This document shows, piece by piece, positions 49,331 to 61,528 of a stretch of DNA of 64,000 bases. Every line of letters begins with the position of its first letter. The stretch's first letter is position 1. This stretch comes from Sinonovacula constricta (lineage: Eukaryota; Mollusca; Bivalvia; Cardiida; Solecurtidae). The notes beneath the pieces are model-generated. The model saw only the letters and a list, made by a program, of their open reading frames with translations, ran no database searches and had not been told where the DNA came from. Location: NCBI GenBank assembly GCA_007844125.1, contig CM017567.1, positions 35,610,957-35,674,956 of the forward strand, read 5' to 3'. Made by a program: the position numbers and the translations under genes.

Positions 49331-49799
49331 TATAACAAGAGTAACGTCAGTTGTATGTTTGATTCTATAAACGGTTCTATTTTATAAAAGATAAAAATTA
49401 ATAGAGCAGACCACCACCCTTCTGCACACTACAGGCTGCAAAGCAAAAATAATTTTTTTTCGATGGAAAATAAGCATAAAGTAGATCTACTAAGAAATAC
49501 ACTTCTATAATTTTCCGACATGATTTGTTGTTTAGGATAATCTATTCCAGACGTTTAAACTGAACAGTTACTATTTATTACAGTGGAAATCGAAAGTAGA
49601 ACAAGGTTTTATGACAGCTGCTGTTGACGCGCTATTCTCGATTTTGCCATCTATTCAGCAGGAAAATAAGTGTAAAATGACTGATTATATATATAACTGT
49701 AAACACTAATATTCATGTTAAAAACAACAACAAACGAATAAAGAAATAGCATACCATGACAGAAGACTAGAAGTGGACGGAGCAGATGTGCGTCGTGTC

Positions 49800-51690
49800 T
49801 GGTTTAACACTAAAATCTGAACGATTATAAACAAGACATAGTGTCTCTGCCACTCTTTTTTGGTAAAACCCTTTGGAAGTTATAATTTCACATCCTTGTA
49901 CCCCCATTAACACGAGATCTACGCGTTTTTTCATTAATGTTAACACAGTTTTCCATCTGTTGTTTTAATTTACACCGGGAGTTTTCTATGACTCCCGGTG
50001 ATGGCGCTGCGACGTATTCAACTTATTTATATAGAGTATATAGCATGACGTCACGAGTCAGCTGTCCCTTTAGTTTATTTTTTGTCCTACAATAATGTGA
50101 ATATGAAAGTTTGTGAATTTCACTACCTATCTTAAAATCTGGACTCGCCATATTATTATAAAGCATTGGATCCCTATGACCCCTAAAGTGTTGTATTTAA
50201 CTTCATGTTAGGTATGGCTCTTAAGTGACTTCTTCCATTTGAAGAAACGAAATGTAAGTTGGAATTAGGGGTCTGCCTATGACCATACCATTTTTACTTT
50301 TGAGAGAAAGGTATTTAAAAGAAGAGGGGCCCCATGCCTATTTTTCCTTAACTATGTCCCGACTGCCCCTATACCATTCAGCTTATTAATTTTATTATAC
50401 ATTTTGTATATGTAAGGAGAAAGTACTCTGCTTATGGCAGGACGGAGAGAAAAAAACCCATGCTAAAAGGGTCAGAAATTATGTAAATACATGCATTAAA
50501 ATAGACTATTTTCATTTTATGAACGTTTTACTCTATGCTGGAAAAGAATACACGGGTTAATACGTATACATATGATGTATATACATTCACTGTTGTTGTG
50601 TGTGTGTGTGTGTGTGTTTCAAGTGATACTGTCTCATTATATTGATAATATCCCAAAGATTCAGAGTATACCCTAGTTTTGTTCTTAAATATGTGTGCTG
50701 TCCGCGCATAAATATCACGTGGCTTAAAGATTCGATTCCATTGCAATGTGGGCAATTTCTTGGTCTAATTTTATTCCCCTTCCCTTAATAGCTAGATCAT
50801 ATCCGCAAATTTGTGTATATTTTATCAAAAACTATATTGCTTTGGAGGTTCTTTATTTTTGTATTTCTGCTGGACCTGTTTAGGTAAGGATGAGTTATTT
50901 GGTTATTGGAAAAATATATACAAACAGCTATCGGATACCATATTTAAACATGTTCTTACAATGTTATTTTCTTTAGATATAACAGATTAATATATGTTGT
51001 TAAGTCAATTATAACCAACATCGCCATTGTTGGTTCTTGCTTTTGTTTTAGATACTTCTTGATTTTGTTTTCGTTTGAACCATTGTCGAAACTAGCTTGT
51101 GTACAAAATGTTTAAAAAATACTAGCAACTGTAAATTACAGTAGTAATGTATACCATTAATTGATTAATCGGATCGTTTATTTGCTGGGTGATTAGTTTA
51201 AAGATTAAAAACGGTTTGCACTGTATATACATTTTACATATATGTCTAATATTCTCTTAAATATTATATATTTTGAATCATAATCCGAAATAGCCATTCT
51301 GTATTGTGTTTAATTTGTTTGTTTATAATACGAGAAAAGTGTGTTTTGTAATTTTTAAAGAATGTGTAAAAGTTTAAAATTTCAGTTGTACGATTCAGTG
51401 TTTTTCATGTTTATGCTTGTTTCACTTACATGTTCGATATGTGTTAAATTACCAGATGTCGTTTCCATGACGATGTATTTCGTTTCTTTTTAAGTAACAC
51501 GTAAAAACATTGGAGTCGCCCGTGGCGTGCCTTCTTATAACACATATTTAATTGATCTATATTTATTTTGGTTAGTTTAGATTCTGTCTGAGAAAACAAT
51601 TAAAATGATAAAAAAATGCATATAATTTTAATAACTTTATAATTTGCAAATTATTACTTATGTACTTTTTATAAACGTGTTTCGACCTCG
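49800..51690. other. no supported gene
   Basis: Includes a (TG)n run at about 50594-50618 and a lone MITE-like terminus 'gctatcggatacca' at 50930. An inverted pair 'aattacaccgggagttttc' / 'tgactcccggtgatggcgc' around 49970-50005 could form a short hairpin. Confidence 0.4.
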
Positions 51691-51711
51691 GAACGATTTG
51701 CATTTACAAAG

Positions 51712-52784
51712 GAAAACACGTGGGCAGGCCCATATGTGCATGGGAACTCGTCTACCTTCTGGAGATAGACGTGTACAGAAGACCTGCGCACGTGATTTCG
51801 CTGTCAACGTGAGTAATTTTCCGAGATAGATAGACCTCAATCAAACAAATATGTGATCGAGGGGTGTCAGCATGGCGAAACTATAAAATAACTTGTAGAT
51901 TTTAGCTTTTGATAATAAACATGGCAATTATTTACATTATGATCAATGCTGAGCTTAGAAACAACATGATAATTTATAACACAGTACATGCTTTATCCTT
52001 TTCCAATTCTCTATAGAACCCATCAGGCTTGCTCCACCTCAAAATAGTTTTGTAAATACCCCATTATTACATCAGCCTTTTTTATCTGTCTGTCTGTCTG
52101 CCTGCCTGTCTGTTTTGTCAGAACGTCTGTCTGTAGGAATGACTGTCTGTGGGTCTGTCGGTGTGTCTGATTGTATATATGTCTTTCTGTCTATCACTCT
52201 GTTTGTTGGTCTGCCTGTGTGTCTGTCTTTCTGTCTGTCACTCTGATTGTCTGTCTGTCCGCGTGTTTTTCACTGAGTTTATCGATCATTGCGCCTTTTC
52301 TTTTTAGGACTTTTTTCTGCTGTTTTTCGTGTGTCCTTATATTTAACCGCATTATATAAAAGATTGTATCGCCTACTTTTTGCGCATTTGTTCGACTGTT
52401 TTATTGATCTTTTTAAGTGTTACCCTATTTCTTGTCTTCAAGTGTTGTTCTCTCTGTAATTTCTTAAATTCTTACATGCATAAACTTGTTTTTCATTTGT
52501 CTCAGTAAGTTGCATGTTTTGTTCAGTTTGTAAACTTATATGTATGTATTTCTTGTATCTTCTTAAATGGAGGAATAAAGATGTTTATATGGTAAAGTAG
52601 AGCTTCCACGAGAAGAGAGAAGGCCCCAGAAAGCACTACTCATCCAGATTAGCTTGGACTTAAAATGGTTGTCTGCATCAGAATTTTCAAAATTAAGATT
52701 AAATTTCTTATAGTAATTTTCCAAACACTCGACACCACGTGCACCATGACCATTGCTGGGGTTGTTTCAGCCCAAAGTACGGAG
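51712..52784 (+). CDS. candidate plus-strand exon pair, Cys/His-rich
   Basis: The first exon ends at 51808 with a strong donor (TCAAC|GTGAGT). In the frame reading CAWELVYLLEIDVYRRPAH it is open from 51675; its acceptor is unclear (AAAG| at 51711 is the best). The second exon 52714-52784 has acceptor TTCTTATAG| and donor GAG|GTAAGA. It joins in phase to read NTRHHVHHDHCWGCFSPKYG, a His/Cys cluster that could bind metal. No further downstream exon was found. The region is CpG- and GC-richer than its surroundings. Alternative: the first exon may instead start at an ATG in another frame (MCMGTRLPSGDRR). Confidence 0.3.
52082..52262. repeat. imperfect (CTGT)n tract
   Basis: Degenerate 'ctgtctgtctgcctg' simple repeat lying between the two candidate exons. 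Confidence 0.85.
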
Positions 52785-52965
52785 GTAAGAATTTTTTTCT
52801 CAAAAAAATCAAACTTCATCAAAAGCTAATACAAAAATCCACATCAATTCATCAAAAGCCAAGAAAACCTAAATCCAAATCAATTGGCAGCATAAATGAT
52901 ATTACACAAGGAGCAGCCTTGCCGTTTATCAATTAAAACGGGACTTTCTGTAAAAATGAACCAGT

Positions 52966-53250
52966 CCATTATTTAGTGAAGGGGTTTCATGAATCAGTCC
53001 ATTATTTAGTGAAGGGGTTTCATGTATCAGTCCACTACTTATGTATATTGTCTATTTTATATGCCACAAGGCTACAAAACGGGTCTATGTAGGTCAAACC
53101 AAGGTCGCAGCGGGGCTAAGTGGGTCAGATATGTTTACCAACTGGGCAATGTGGGTCAAACGTGCATCAGAACGAGGCAAGTAGGTCAAAGTCGTTCCAA
53201 AACGAGGCTGTGCAGTTTTAACACGGCAAATTTCAAACAGTTTTCTTAGT
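52966..53250. repeat. short local tandem repeats
   Basis: 'cagtccattatttagtgaag' occurs twice, 33 bp apart, with a third partial copy. It is followed by loosely repeated 'gtgggtcaaac'-type sequence with a ~35-bp period. Confidence 0.55.
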
Positions 53251-54165
53251 TGTCTCCCTTCTTTGGTTTTTACCATTTTTAGTATAGGTTAGTCAGGTAG
53301 TTATCCTGCTTCACCCGTTACATAGTGGAACAACCCGCCAAACAAAGTTTTGGACGTATCCATTTTATAGTATAGGTAACTCAGGTGGTCGTTTTGCTTC
53401 AAAAGTTATTGTTGATGTTAACAGCCAATGTTACATCGTGGAACAACCTGCCTACCCTTTTTTTGTCTTACCTTTGGTGACATACAGGTCTAGACTTAGA
53501 CTGACCACACAAGTTGTGTATGTTAGATCTGAATCTATTAGTAATGTAACGTGTAATTATAACAGTACTTTAAAAGAAGTTCCATTTCGTCATATATCTT
53601 TGCATGTCTTGGTTTTTATGAGAATACATTTATTTAAACGGCATTTTGTTGTTGTTGCTAATAAGAGTTCAAGCATACATATAAATATAGTTATGGAATA
53701 GAATAAACAAACACATCAAACAATAAATAATAAGTATCTTTTTATTTCATGACTTTCCTTGGCAACGTTGAGAGACACAGATTCCGACAATGTGAATATT
53801 AAGGTATAAAAACATTGAACTCTATGGACAAGTTCACAAACATTGCAAAGGATATTACAATTTATCTGCCACTTTTTCCTCTTGAGTTGTATTTTTTTCC
53901 TTCTTTTGTTACATCTCACTGACACAATTATGATAATACTGGGGACGTCTAGTGACATGTAAGATATATCTTTGGGTAAAACCAGCTCACCACAAAACAT
54001 CAAATTTTTCGTCACAAAGTGGAGGACAAATTGTAAATTATATCCTTTTACACACACACATATATAATAAATACAAATACAAGTTGAAATGTACAAAAAC
54101 ATGATATTGGCAAAATGTGTTAGGGCAATAATGAATGGCAAGATTTTGCACCCTAAATATTATAA
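53250..54165. other. no supported gene
   Basis: The frames 53438-53701 (+) and 53716-54141 (-) have no splice, domain or composition support. 'gtataggt(ta)g/actcaggt' occurs twice near 53283 and 53372. Confidence 0.4.
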
Positions 54166-54168
54166 ACC

Positions 54169-54702
54169 TATAGATAGTTTCCATGTGATGTCATCGACTC
54201 TGATAAGACAGTCTAAGGCAGCCATCTTTGTGGGCAGAAGCTAATGCAGGCCGAAATTGGGAAATATGTGCTGTATTAAACTCACCCCTGTGTTTTTATT
54301 TTTCAGTCTATTTTACTGAATTTTATATCAAATTTAACAGCTTTTATAAAGTATTTTAAATATTAAAACTACATTTTGATAGTTTAAAAGGTTAAAGAAA
54401 TACAACCGAAAATGATACACTGTTCATTTTGTTTTAAGTACGAGCCAATAGTTTTATTTATTTCTGTGTATTAATTCTGTGTGCATTTATCCATTTTAAA
54501 AATATTGTATTCTGAAAATATGAATTTCAAGAGCTTTCCAATGGAGTATAGCTTTTAATTTTCGGACCAAAAATGAAGAAATTACAAGAAAATGAAAATA
54601 AAATTTACCCTTCTATACAATGCATATGAAAATCCCTTGAAGTTACCGTCAAAGATGGCTGCCAAGATAAGGGATTTTCAGTGATGTGGAAACTATCTAT
54701 TG
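54169..54702. mobile_element. MITE with long terminal inverted repeats
   Basis: The left end 'tatagatagtttccatgtga' and the right end 'tgtggaaactatctattga' are inverted repeats. Just inside, 'ggcagccatctttg' on the left pairs with 'caaagatggctgcc' on the right. It is about 535 bp with no coding capacity. The TA at the border fits a Tc1/mariner-type target, which is inference. Confidence 0.75.
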
Positions 54703-55475
54703 ATCAACTATTTAGTTCAGTCCCTTATAAAGTTTAAAACAAAAAAATTCTTTTATTACAATATCAGCATTGTAAAGTAATTAAATAGATATTTAATTTC
54801 TAGCTTTTTATGACTTTTAGTGGAGAAAAAATACAGAGGTACAAAAATTATTTTAAACTGACAAAAACATGGGGTTGGCAAATGTGTTTTGGCAATGATG
54901 ACAACCTGGCTTTTGCATCCGGTAAAAATCGAATCTACAAGATTCTTACTTAGAAATAACCTCTAAACTAAAGCACCAATGGAAAAAACTTTTGACTGTT
55001 TATATTTACAGACTCTAAAAATCGACCCTTGTATTTTTGTCATAAATATCATTTACAAATAGTTTTTGTTTAAATTGTATTTGTTTTTGAAACAAATGCG
55101 GTCACAAAAGCTGACTTATAAAAAATAATGGACTTAGAATAAAATAATTTACTTCATAATCTGTAATACCATACAAAAAAAGGATTTAAATCCTTGATAG
55201 AGGCATTGATTCCCAAAAATAATTTCACAATTAAAAAGCCAAAAAGGTCATTAAACATTCTTAACATGTAGATAATAAAAATTCTTTAATTATATAGAAC
55301 ATTAATTTAAATCTAGGCAAAGATCAACTTTAGCTGTAGGCCTTTAAATTTTAACATAATAAGTATGAATATATGTTAAAAATTTTAGAAAAAGAAATAC
55401 AACAGATAAAATATATGTGAACAAAGATGTTAAAACTTAAAATACTTGGAATAAAAATTAAAACAAAAAAAAATC
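54703..55475. other. AT-rich stretch, nothing seen
   Basis: No reading frame, repeat or RNA structure that I can support. Confidence 0.5.
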
Positions 55476-55477
55476 AT

Positions 55478-56690
55478 TGTGTCAGGATCTACACTTTCTG
55501 CAGCTAAGTATATGGGTAGTTTTTGATCAGGATCTACACTTTCTGCAGCTAAGTATATAGGTAGTTTTTGATCAGGATCTACACTTTCTGCAGCTAAGTA
55601 TATAGGTAGTTTTTGATCAGGATCTACACTTTCTGCAGCTAAGTATATGGGTAGTTTTTGATCAGGATCTACACTTTCTGCAGCTAAGTATATAGGTAGT
55701 TTTTGATCAGGATCTACACTTTCTGCAGCTAAGTATATGGGTAGTCTTTGATCAGGATCTACACTTTCAGCAGATAAGTCTGTGGGGTAATTTTTGATCA
55801 GGATCTACAATATATTTTGCTGATAAGTCTATGCGGTAGCTTTTGATCAGGATCTACACTTTTTCCTGCCAAGACTTTAGGGTAGTTTTTTATCAGGATC
55901 TACACTTTTTGCAGCTTAGTCTATGGAGTAGTTTTTTGATCAGAATCTACACTTTCTGCAGGTTAGTCTATTGGGCTGTTTTTGATCAGAATCTACACTT
56001 TTTTGTAGCTTAGTCTATGGGGTAATTTTTTAGCAGAATCAACACTTTCGCAGCTAAGTCTATAGGGTAGTTTTCAATCAGGACCTACACTTTTGCAGCC
56101 AAGTTTATGGGGTAGTTTTTAATCAGGACCTACACTTTTGCAGCCAAGTCTATGGGGTAGTTTTTTATCAGGATCTACACTTTCTGCAGTCAAGTCAATA
56201 AGTTTTTTTAGCAGCCAAGTCAATTGGGTAGTTTTTGATCAAGATCTACACTTTTGGAGCCAAGTCAATGGGGTAGTTCTTAATCAAGATCTACACTTTT
56301 GGAGGCAAGTCAATGGGGTAGTTCTTGATCAAGATCTACACTTTTGCAGACAAGTCAATGGGGTAGTTTTTGATCAGGATTTACTGTACACTTTTTGCAT
56401 CTAAATCTATGGGGTTTTTTTTGTCCAGAATTCAGCCTTTTTGCTGCTTAGCCCATGGGGTAGTTTTTTTATCAGGATCTTTTTGCAGCTTAGTCAGTGG
56501 AGTAGATTTTGATCAAGAATTACACTTTTTCGAAGCTAAGTCTATTGGTATGTTGTTTTTTTTATCAGGATACACCTTTTGCAGCTAAGTCTACGGGTAA
56601 GCTTTTGACAAGAATCTAGCCTTTTTGCTGCTAAGTCTTTGGTTGAGTTTTTTTTTATCAGGATACACCTCTTGCAGCCTTTGGGTAGTT
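55478..56690 (+). repeat. 45-bp tandem array with a homogeneity gradient
   Basis: Unit 'gatcaggatctacactttct' plus 'gcagctaagtatat(a/g)ggtag' and a T run. The first six or seven units are nearly identical; units to the right are progressively diverged and variable in length. Frames such as 56138-56404 follow the repeat and are not genes. Confidence 0.93.
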
Positions 56691-56749
56691 TTTAATACCC
56701 TCAAAATGAAGTTATTAAGATTGTTGTGTTTATCGTCCCACCAACGGTA

Positions 56750-56900
56750 TTTCAGTTTTTCTGGAGATTGGGTCCACTTAAGCAGATATAGTGCTGCCTT
56801 CACTGTGTATAGCATACCGTGGGCATCAGACATGATACCACACCCAGTCACATTATCCTTACACAGGGCCAACCAGTCATGGAGCTACCCTTATGTTTGC
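56750..56900 (-). repeat. dispersed SINE-like repeat body
   Basis: The minus strand reads 'aatgtgactgggtgtggta', 'tcatgtctg' and 'cacagtgaaggcagcactat'. This is the best-preserved copy of the family seen at 35600, 37620, 49250 and 61690. Confidence 0.5.
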
Positions 56901-56957
56901 TTGAGCATTAGCAAAGCAGCTATACCACTACCTTTTTTTTGCAATTATGGTATATCA

Positions 56958-57026
56958 CGGCCGGAGATCGAACCCGCGGCCTCATGTACCTGTAGCAGAT
57001 GCTCTACCGATTGCACTACCAGGTCC
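56958..57026 (-). repeat. tRNA-derived SINE head
   Basis: Minus-strand A-box 'tagtgcaatcggtagagc' and B-box 'gggttcgatctcc'. The first of two tRNA-like units in tandem. Confidence 0.65.
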
Positions 57027-57061
57027 AGTGAGGTTATTCATAAATAAAATCAATGGTATGT

Positions 57062-57135
57062 TGCGGCCAAGAATCGAATCCTGGGCCTCCCATATCTGGA
57101 CCCGCCGCTCTTACAACTGTGCTACCACGTCCAGT
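57062..57135 (-). repeat. second tRNA-like unit in tandem
   Basis: A-box-like 'tggtagcacagttgtaagagc' region and B-box-like 'aggattcgattcttgg' on the minus strand, 105 bp from the first unit and in the same orientation. Confidence 0.55.
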
Positions 57136-57139
57136 TTTT

Positions 57140-58320
57140 ATGCATATTTGCATGTGTTGGTATCTGATTTTGATATTATGTCTTTATGTGAAGTGTATGG
57201 GTGTGCAAGTTACATTTATGTATAAAATATAAATGTGTGTGTATTTGCATGTGTATGATTTTTTGTGTATATGTTAAGTGTATGTCATGTGTAAATTATA
57301 TGTATGTGTATATAATAAAGTTTAACAGATATTTTTTTCAAAATGGTTAATTTTCAAGTCCTAGGTAAATGAGCAACTTCTGAACTTTAAATTCTACATG
57401 CTAATTGTGTTATTTACTGTTTTCACAGTAAACTAGTTTTTACCATCTACCATCACAGCCTGAAATTACCCATAGAGTAATAAAATATTTTTAAATATAT
57501 ACATATAATTACCAAATTCAATTTTAATGAACACAGAAAAATAAGGTAGTTCAAATAACAACAATCTTCCTATTTATAAATGGATTTTCCTGTAAATTCT
57601 ATATACAACAAATAAACTAATGGCTAACCTAAGACAGATATAATCTTTTCTATGACCATGGACACAACAAATGAAATTTATAACTGATTTAATTAGACTA
57701 CAATGATCAGTTGTTATAGCATTTGATATAAAATGGTATCATAAGTAACTATGGATCAATCTGATTAAAATCATATCCTGAAAACTGCTCCGAGTCAATA
57801 AAACGTTCCTTACCAAAATTGTTGCCTACAAAATCGCAAAAGTAAATGATGATCCGAAGCATTCTGAACTTATCAATTTTAATGGCTGCACCCATTTACA
57901 AAGCACTTTAAACATGGACACTCTGCACAAGATTTATGTCACTGAAGACAGGTGCTTTGTATGCATTATCCATAATGCAATAAAGAATTTGCTTCTGAAG
58001 TGGTTTTAACATGCAAATTCCTGATTTTGTCAAAAACTTTTCTACTGCATCATCAATAACGCAGTTTTAAGACTCTTACCGAAAGCGTTACGCATTAGGC
58101 TCTCTGATTGGCTGTTATAAAAATAGTAATCGGGGAAAACCATTCTTGTTTATAGACAGTATTTGCGGGCCGTCATCTGATCTTTTATTTTGTAAGATCT
58201 GACTGGTGAGATTGACAATGGAAATACTGAATAGCTAATAGACCAATTCCTGTTGCCACAAACACAAGCAAGCAATTAGTTGATATTTAATTGCCCTTTT
58301 TGTTGTCAAACCAAACCCAA
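57140..58320. other. AT-rich stretch, no supported gene
   Basis: A GT-rich stretch (57140-57310) and nothing else recognisable. Confidence 0.45.
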
Positions 58321-58429
58321 CTCAGGAAGAAGAGGTCTGAACCAAAAGATAATATTGTAATTTTTTTAAATGTAATGACATTTTTCTGATTTTTAAGGCA
58401 TATGCTTGACATTTTGTAAACGTGATTAC

Positions 58430-58930
58430 TAGATGCAGAGGGAACCCAAGCATGCACAGAGCAACCAGTCCTTTGATTTTGTCAGTAAATCTACTACAAA
58501 TTATGAATTGCTTTTCTTTAATCAGATAAAAAAATAGGGTAACCCTTTTCTGTTGCCATGGCATAACCATTTCAAACTAACCTATAGCTAAGAAACTTTG
58601 CATCAAACTTTTCAATGAAAATTTCCTAAAACTAAAGTATGAAAAATTGACTCTAATGTGTTGTAATAGAAACACCATTTCATAACTAAACAGCACAGCA
58701 AATAAAGAAGGCAGTCAGCCCCTTGATGTTGTCGCAACAGGGGCACAGTCGGCGCAGGGTGTGACATTTTCCCAACATAGCTGAAGAGGAGTTCCTCCTG
58801 TTGGTTGATGCAGTTGTTGGTCTTGGTCTCAAGCGCTGGGGAGATGATGTCCATGAGTGTCTTGTTTGCCACACAGGGTGGCTACGTCTCACTTCAGAGC
58901 ATCAAGGGCATTTGTTTCTTGGCAATGACT
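58430..58930 (-). pseudogene. coding-like remnants, possible decayed exon
   Basis: On the minus strand, after a good acceptor (TTATTATTGTCCACAG| at about 58946), the sequence is GC-rich and reads in fragments: MNSEPSHCQETNALDALK then a stop, then in a shifted frame LMDIISPALETKTNNC, and in a third frame CHTLRRLCPCCDNIKG. Frames change, as in a decayed gene. A second segment at 58440-58490 reads TDKIKGLVALC and looks like a diverged copy of DNIKGLTAFF. The family is unknown. It could also be part of a dispersed repeat. Confidence 0.25.
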
Positions 58931-58949
58931 TGGTTCAGAGTTCATGTCT

Positions 58950-59935
58950 GTGGACAATAATAACATAAAAATATTTAATGTTATAGGCATAGTAGTATGT
59001 AGTTATGCACTGACAGGGGTAAAAGTGACAGAAACTAAAAATACTGAAAAATTTGCCGTAGGCCCACTGAAGCTACTGCAATTTAGTGATTTCAGACTTA
59101 TACACAAGGACCTTTAATTATGAAGCAAATTTTGCAATTGGACTAGTTGGTTGTTTTCGAACACATTTTTCACCATTGGAGTCCTTTTCTGCTAACCACT
59201 CCCACATCTTTATTGTTTGCACCAATTTCCATTTCGTTTGTTATAACACCAGGTGGTAAAAACTTCATTGTGTTTGTCATATTTGTTTACGAAAATATCA
59301 CAAATGGCAGCTCTATTGGAACGTAACTACTGAAGTAACGAACAACTTCATGAGCTAACAAACACAATTAGGACCAATCAAATATGATCTTGTAAAACTT
59401 ACTGAAATTTTACATCAGCAATCCCCGACTTAAATTTAGAACTGTATGGGAATGTAAATTAAATGCACACTGCAGCCCTCATCCCCCTACCCACCCCCAA
59501 CCTCACAATTTCTAACCGGATTTGCATCATTTAGAAAAATGACCTCAGAGATTGCAAAAATATGGAACTTTTACCCCTGCATTAAGCATTCTTTCAAGCA
59601 AGTACTTGTTCAATTTGTCAACCAATCAATGTCAATTATACATTAATGTTTTTTAATGTCAATTTAAGAATTAATACTCTTAAACTTTAAAATGTTCCAT
59701 CAATACTATTTTATGTTATTTAATGTAAATAAACACTAATAAATGCTAAAATTATCAGTTATATACATTGTAATGTTAAAATTGTTACATTAATATTACT
59801 TAATGTTAAATCTATCAAAATATACACCAATGCAATGTAATTCATTCCCACATGTCTATTTACGTGTATTTTCACACCCTATCATTGAACAGCCATCTCT
59901 ATTCTTAACTTCAATGTGTTACAACATAGATTTGA
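58950..59935. other. no supported gene
   Basis: A cluster of 'taatgtt(a)aat' motifs with loose periodicity at 59640-59810. No gene. Confidence 0.4.
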
Positions 59936-59941
59936 ACCCAA

Positions 59942-61528
59942 TGCCTCCTATACATGGAGCCAACATGCTATTGAGGCTTGTTCTTTGGTATTGTGTCTAA
60001 TCTAGGCCAGTGCCTCCTATACTTGGAGCCAACATGCTATTGAGGCTTGTTCTTTGGTATTGTGTCTAATCTAGGCCAGTGCCTCCTACACATGGAGCCA
60101 ACATGCTATTGAGGCTTGTTCTTTGGTATTGTGTCTAATCTAGGCCAGTGCCTCCTACACATGGAGCCAACATGCTATTGAGGCTTGTTCTTTGGTTTTG
60201 TGTCTAATCTAGGCCAGTGGCTCCTATACATGGAGCCAACATGCTATTGAGGCTTGTTCTTTGGTATTGTGTCTAATCTAGGCCAGTGCCTCCTACACAT
60301 GGAGCCAACATGCTATTGAGGCTTGTTCCTTGGTATTGTGTCTAATCTAGGCCAGTGGCTCCTATACATGGAGCCAACATGCTATTGAGGCTTGTTCCTT
60401 GGTATTGTGTCTAATCTAGGCCAGTGCCTCCTACACATGGAGCCAACATGCTATTGAGGCTTGTTCTTTGGTTTTGTGTCTAATCTAGGCCAGTGCCTCC
60501 TATACATGGAGCCAACATGCTATTGAGGCTTGTTCTTTGGTTTTGTGTCTAATCTAGGCCAGTGCCTCCTACACATGGAGCCAACATGCTATTGAGGCTT
60601 GTTCTTTGGTATTGTGTCTAATCTAGGCCAGTGCCTCCTATACATGGAGCCAACATGCTATTGAGGCTTGTTCTTTGGTTTTGTGTCTAATCTAGGTCAG
60701 TGCCTCCTACACATGGAGCCAACATGCTATTGAGGCTTGTTCTTTGGTATTGTGTCTAATCTAGGCCAGTGCCTCCTACACATGGAGCCAACATGCTATT
60801 GAGGCTTGTTCTTTGGTTTTGTGTCTAATCCAGGCCAGTGCCTTCTACACATGGAGCCAACATGCTATTGAGGCTTGTTCTTTGGTTTTGTGTCTAATCT
60901 AGGCCAGTGCCTCCTACACATGGAGCCAACATGCTATTGAGGCTTGTTGTATTGTGGTATTGTGTCTAATCTAGGCCAGTGCCTTCTACACATGGAGCCA
61001 ACATGCTATTGAGGCTTGTTCTTTGGTTTTGTGTCTAATCTAGGCCAGTCCCTCCTACACATGGAGCCAACATGCTATTGAGGCTTGTTCTTAGGTTTTG
61101 TGTCTAATCTAGGCCAGTGCCTCCTACACATGGAGCCAACATGCTATTGAGGCTTGTTCTTTGGTTTTGTGTCTAATCTAGGCCAGTGCCTCATACACAT
61201 GGAGCCAACATGATATTGAGTCTTGTTCTTTGGTTTTGTGTCTAATCTAGGCCAGTGCCTCCTACACATGGAGCCAACATGCTATTGAGTCTTGTTCTTT
61301 GGTTTTGTGTCTAATCTAGGCCAGTGCCTCCTACACATGGAGCCAACATGATATTGAGGCTTGTTCTTTGGTTTTGTGTCTAATCTAGGCCAGTGCCTCC
61401 TACACATGGAGCCAACATGCTATTGAGGCTTGTTCTTTGGTTTTGTGTCTAATCTAGGCCAGTGCCTCCTACACATGGAGCCAACATGCTATTGAGGCTC
61501 GTTCCTTGGTATTGTGTCTAATCTAGGG
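59942..61528 (+). repeat. 69-bp tandem array, about 23 units
   Basis: Unit 'cctcctacacatggagccaa' plus 'catgctattgaggcttgttc' plus 'tttggttttgtgtctaatct' plus 'aggccagtg'. Neighbouring units differ at only a few positions (tat/ttt, aca/ata, ggt/gct). One unit near 60947 has a short internal expansion. Length is divisible by three, but most frames contain stops. Confidence 0.97.
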
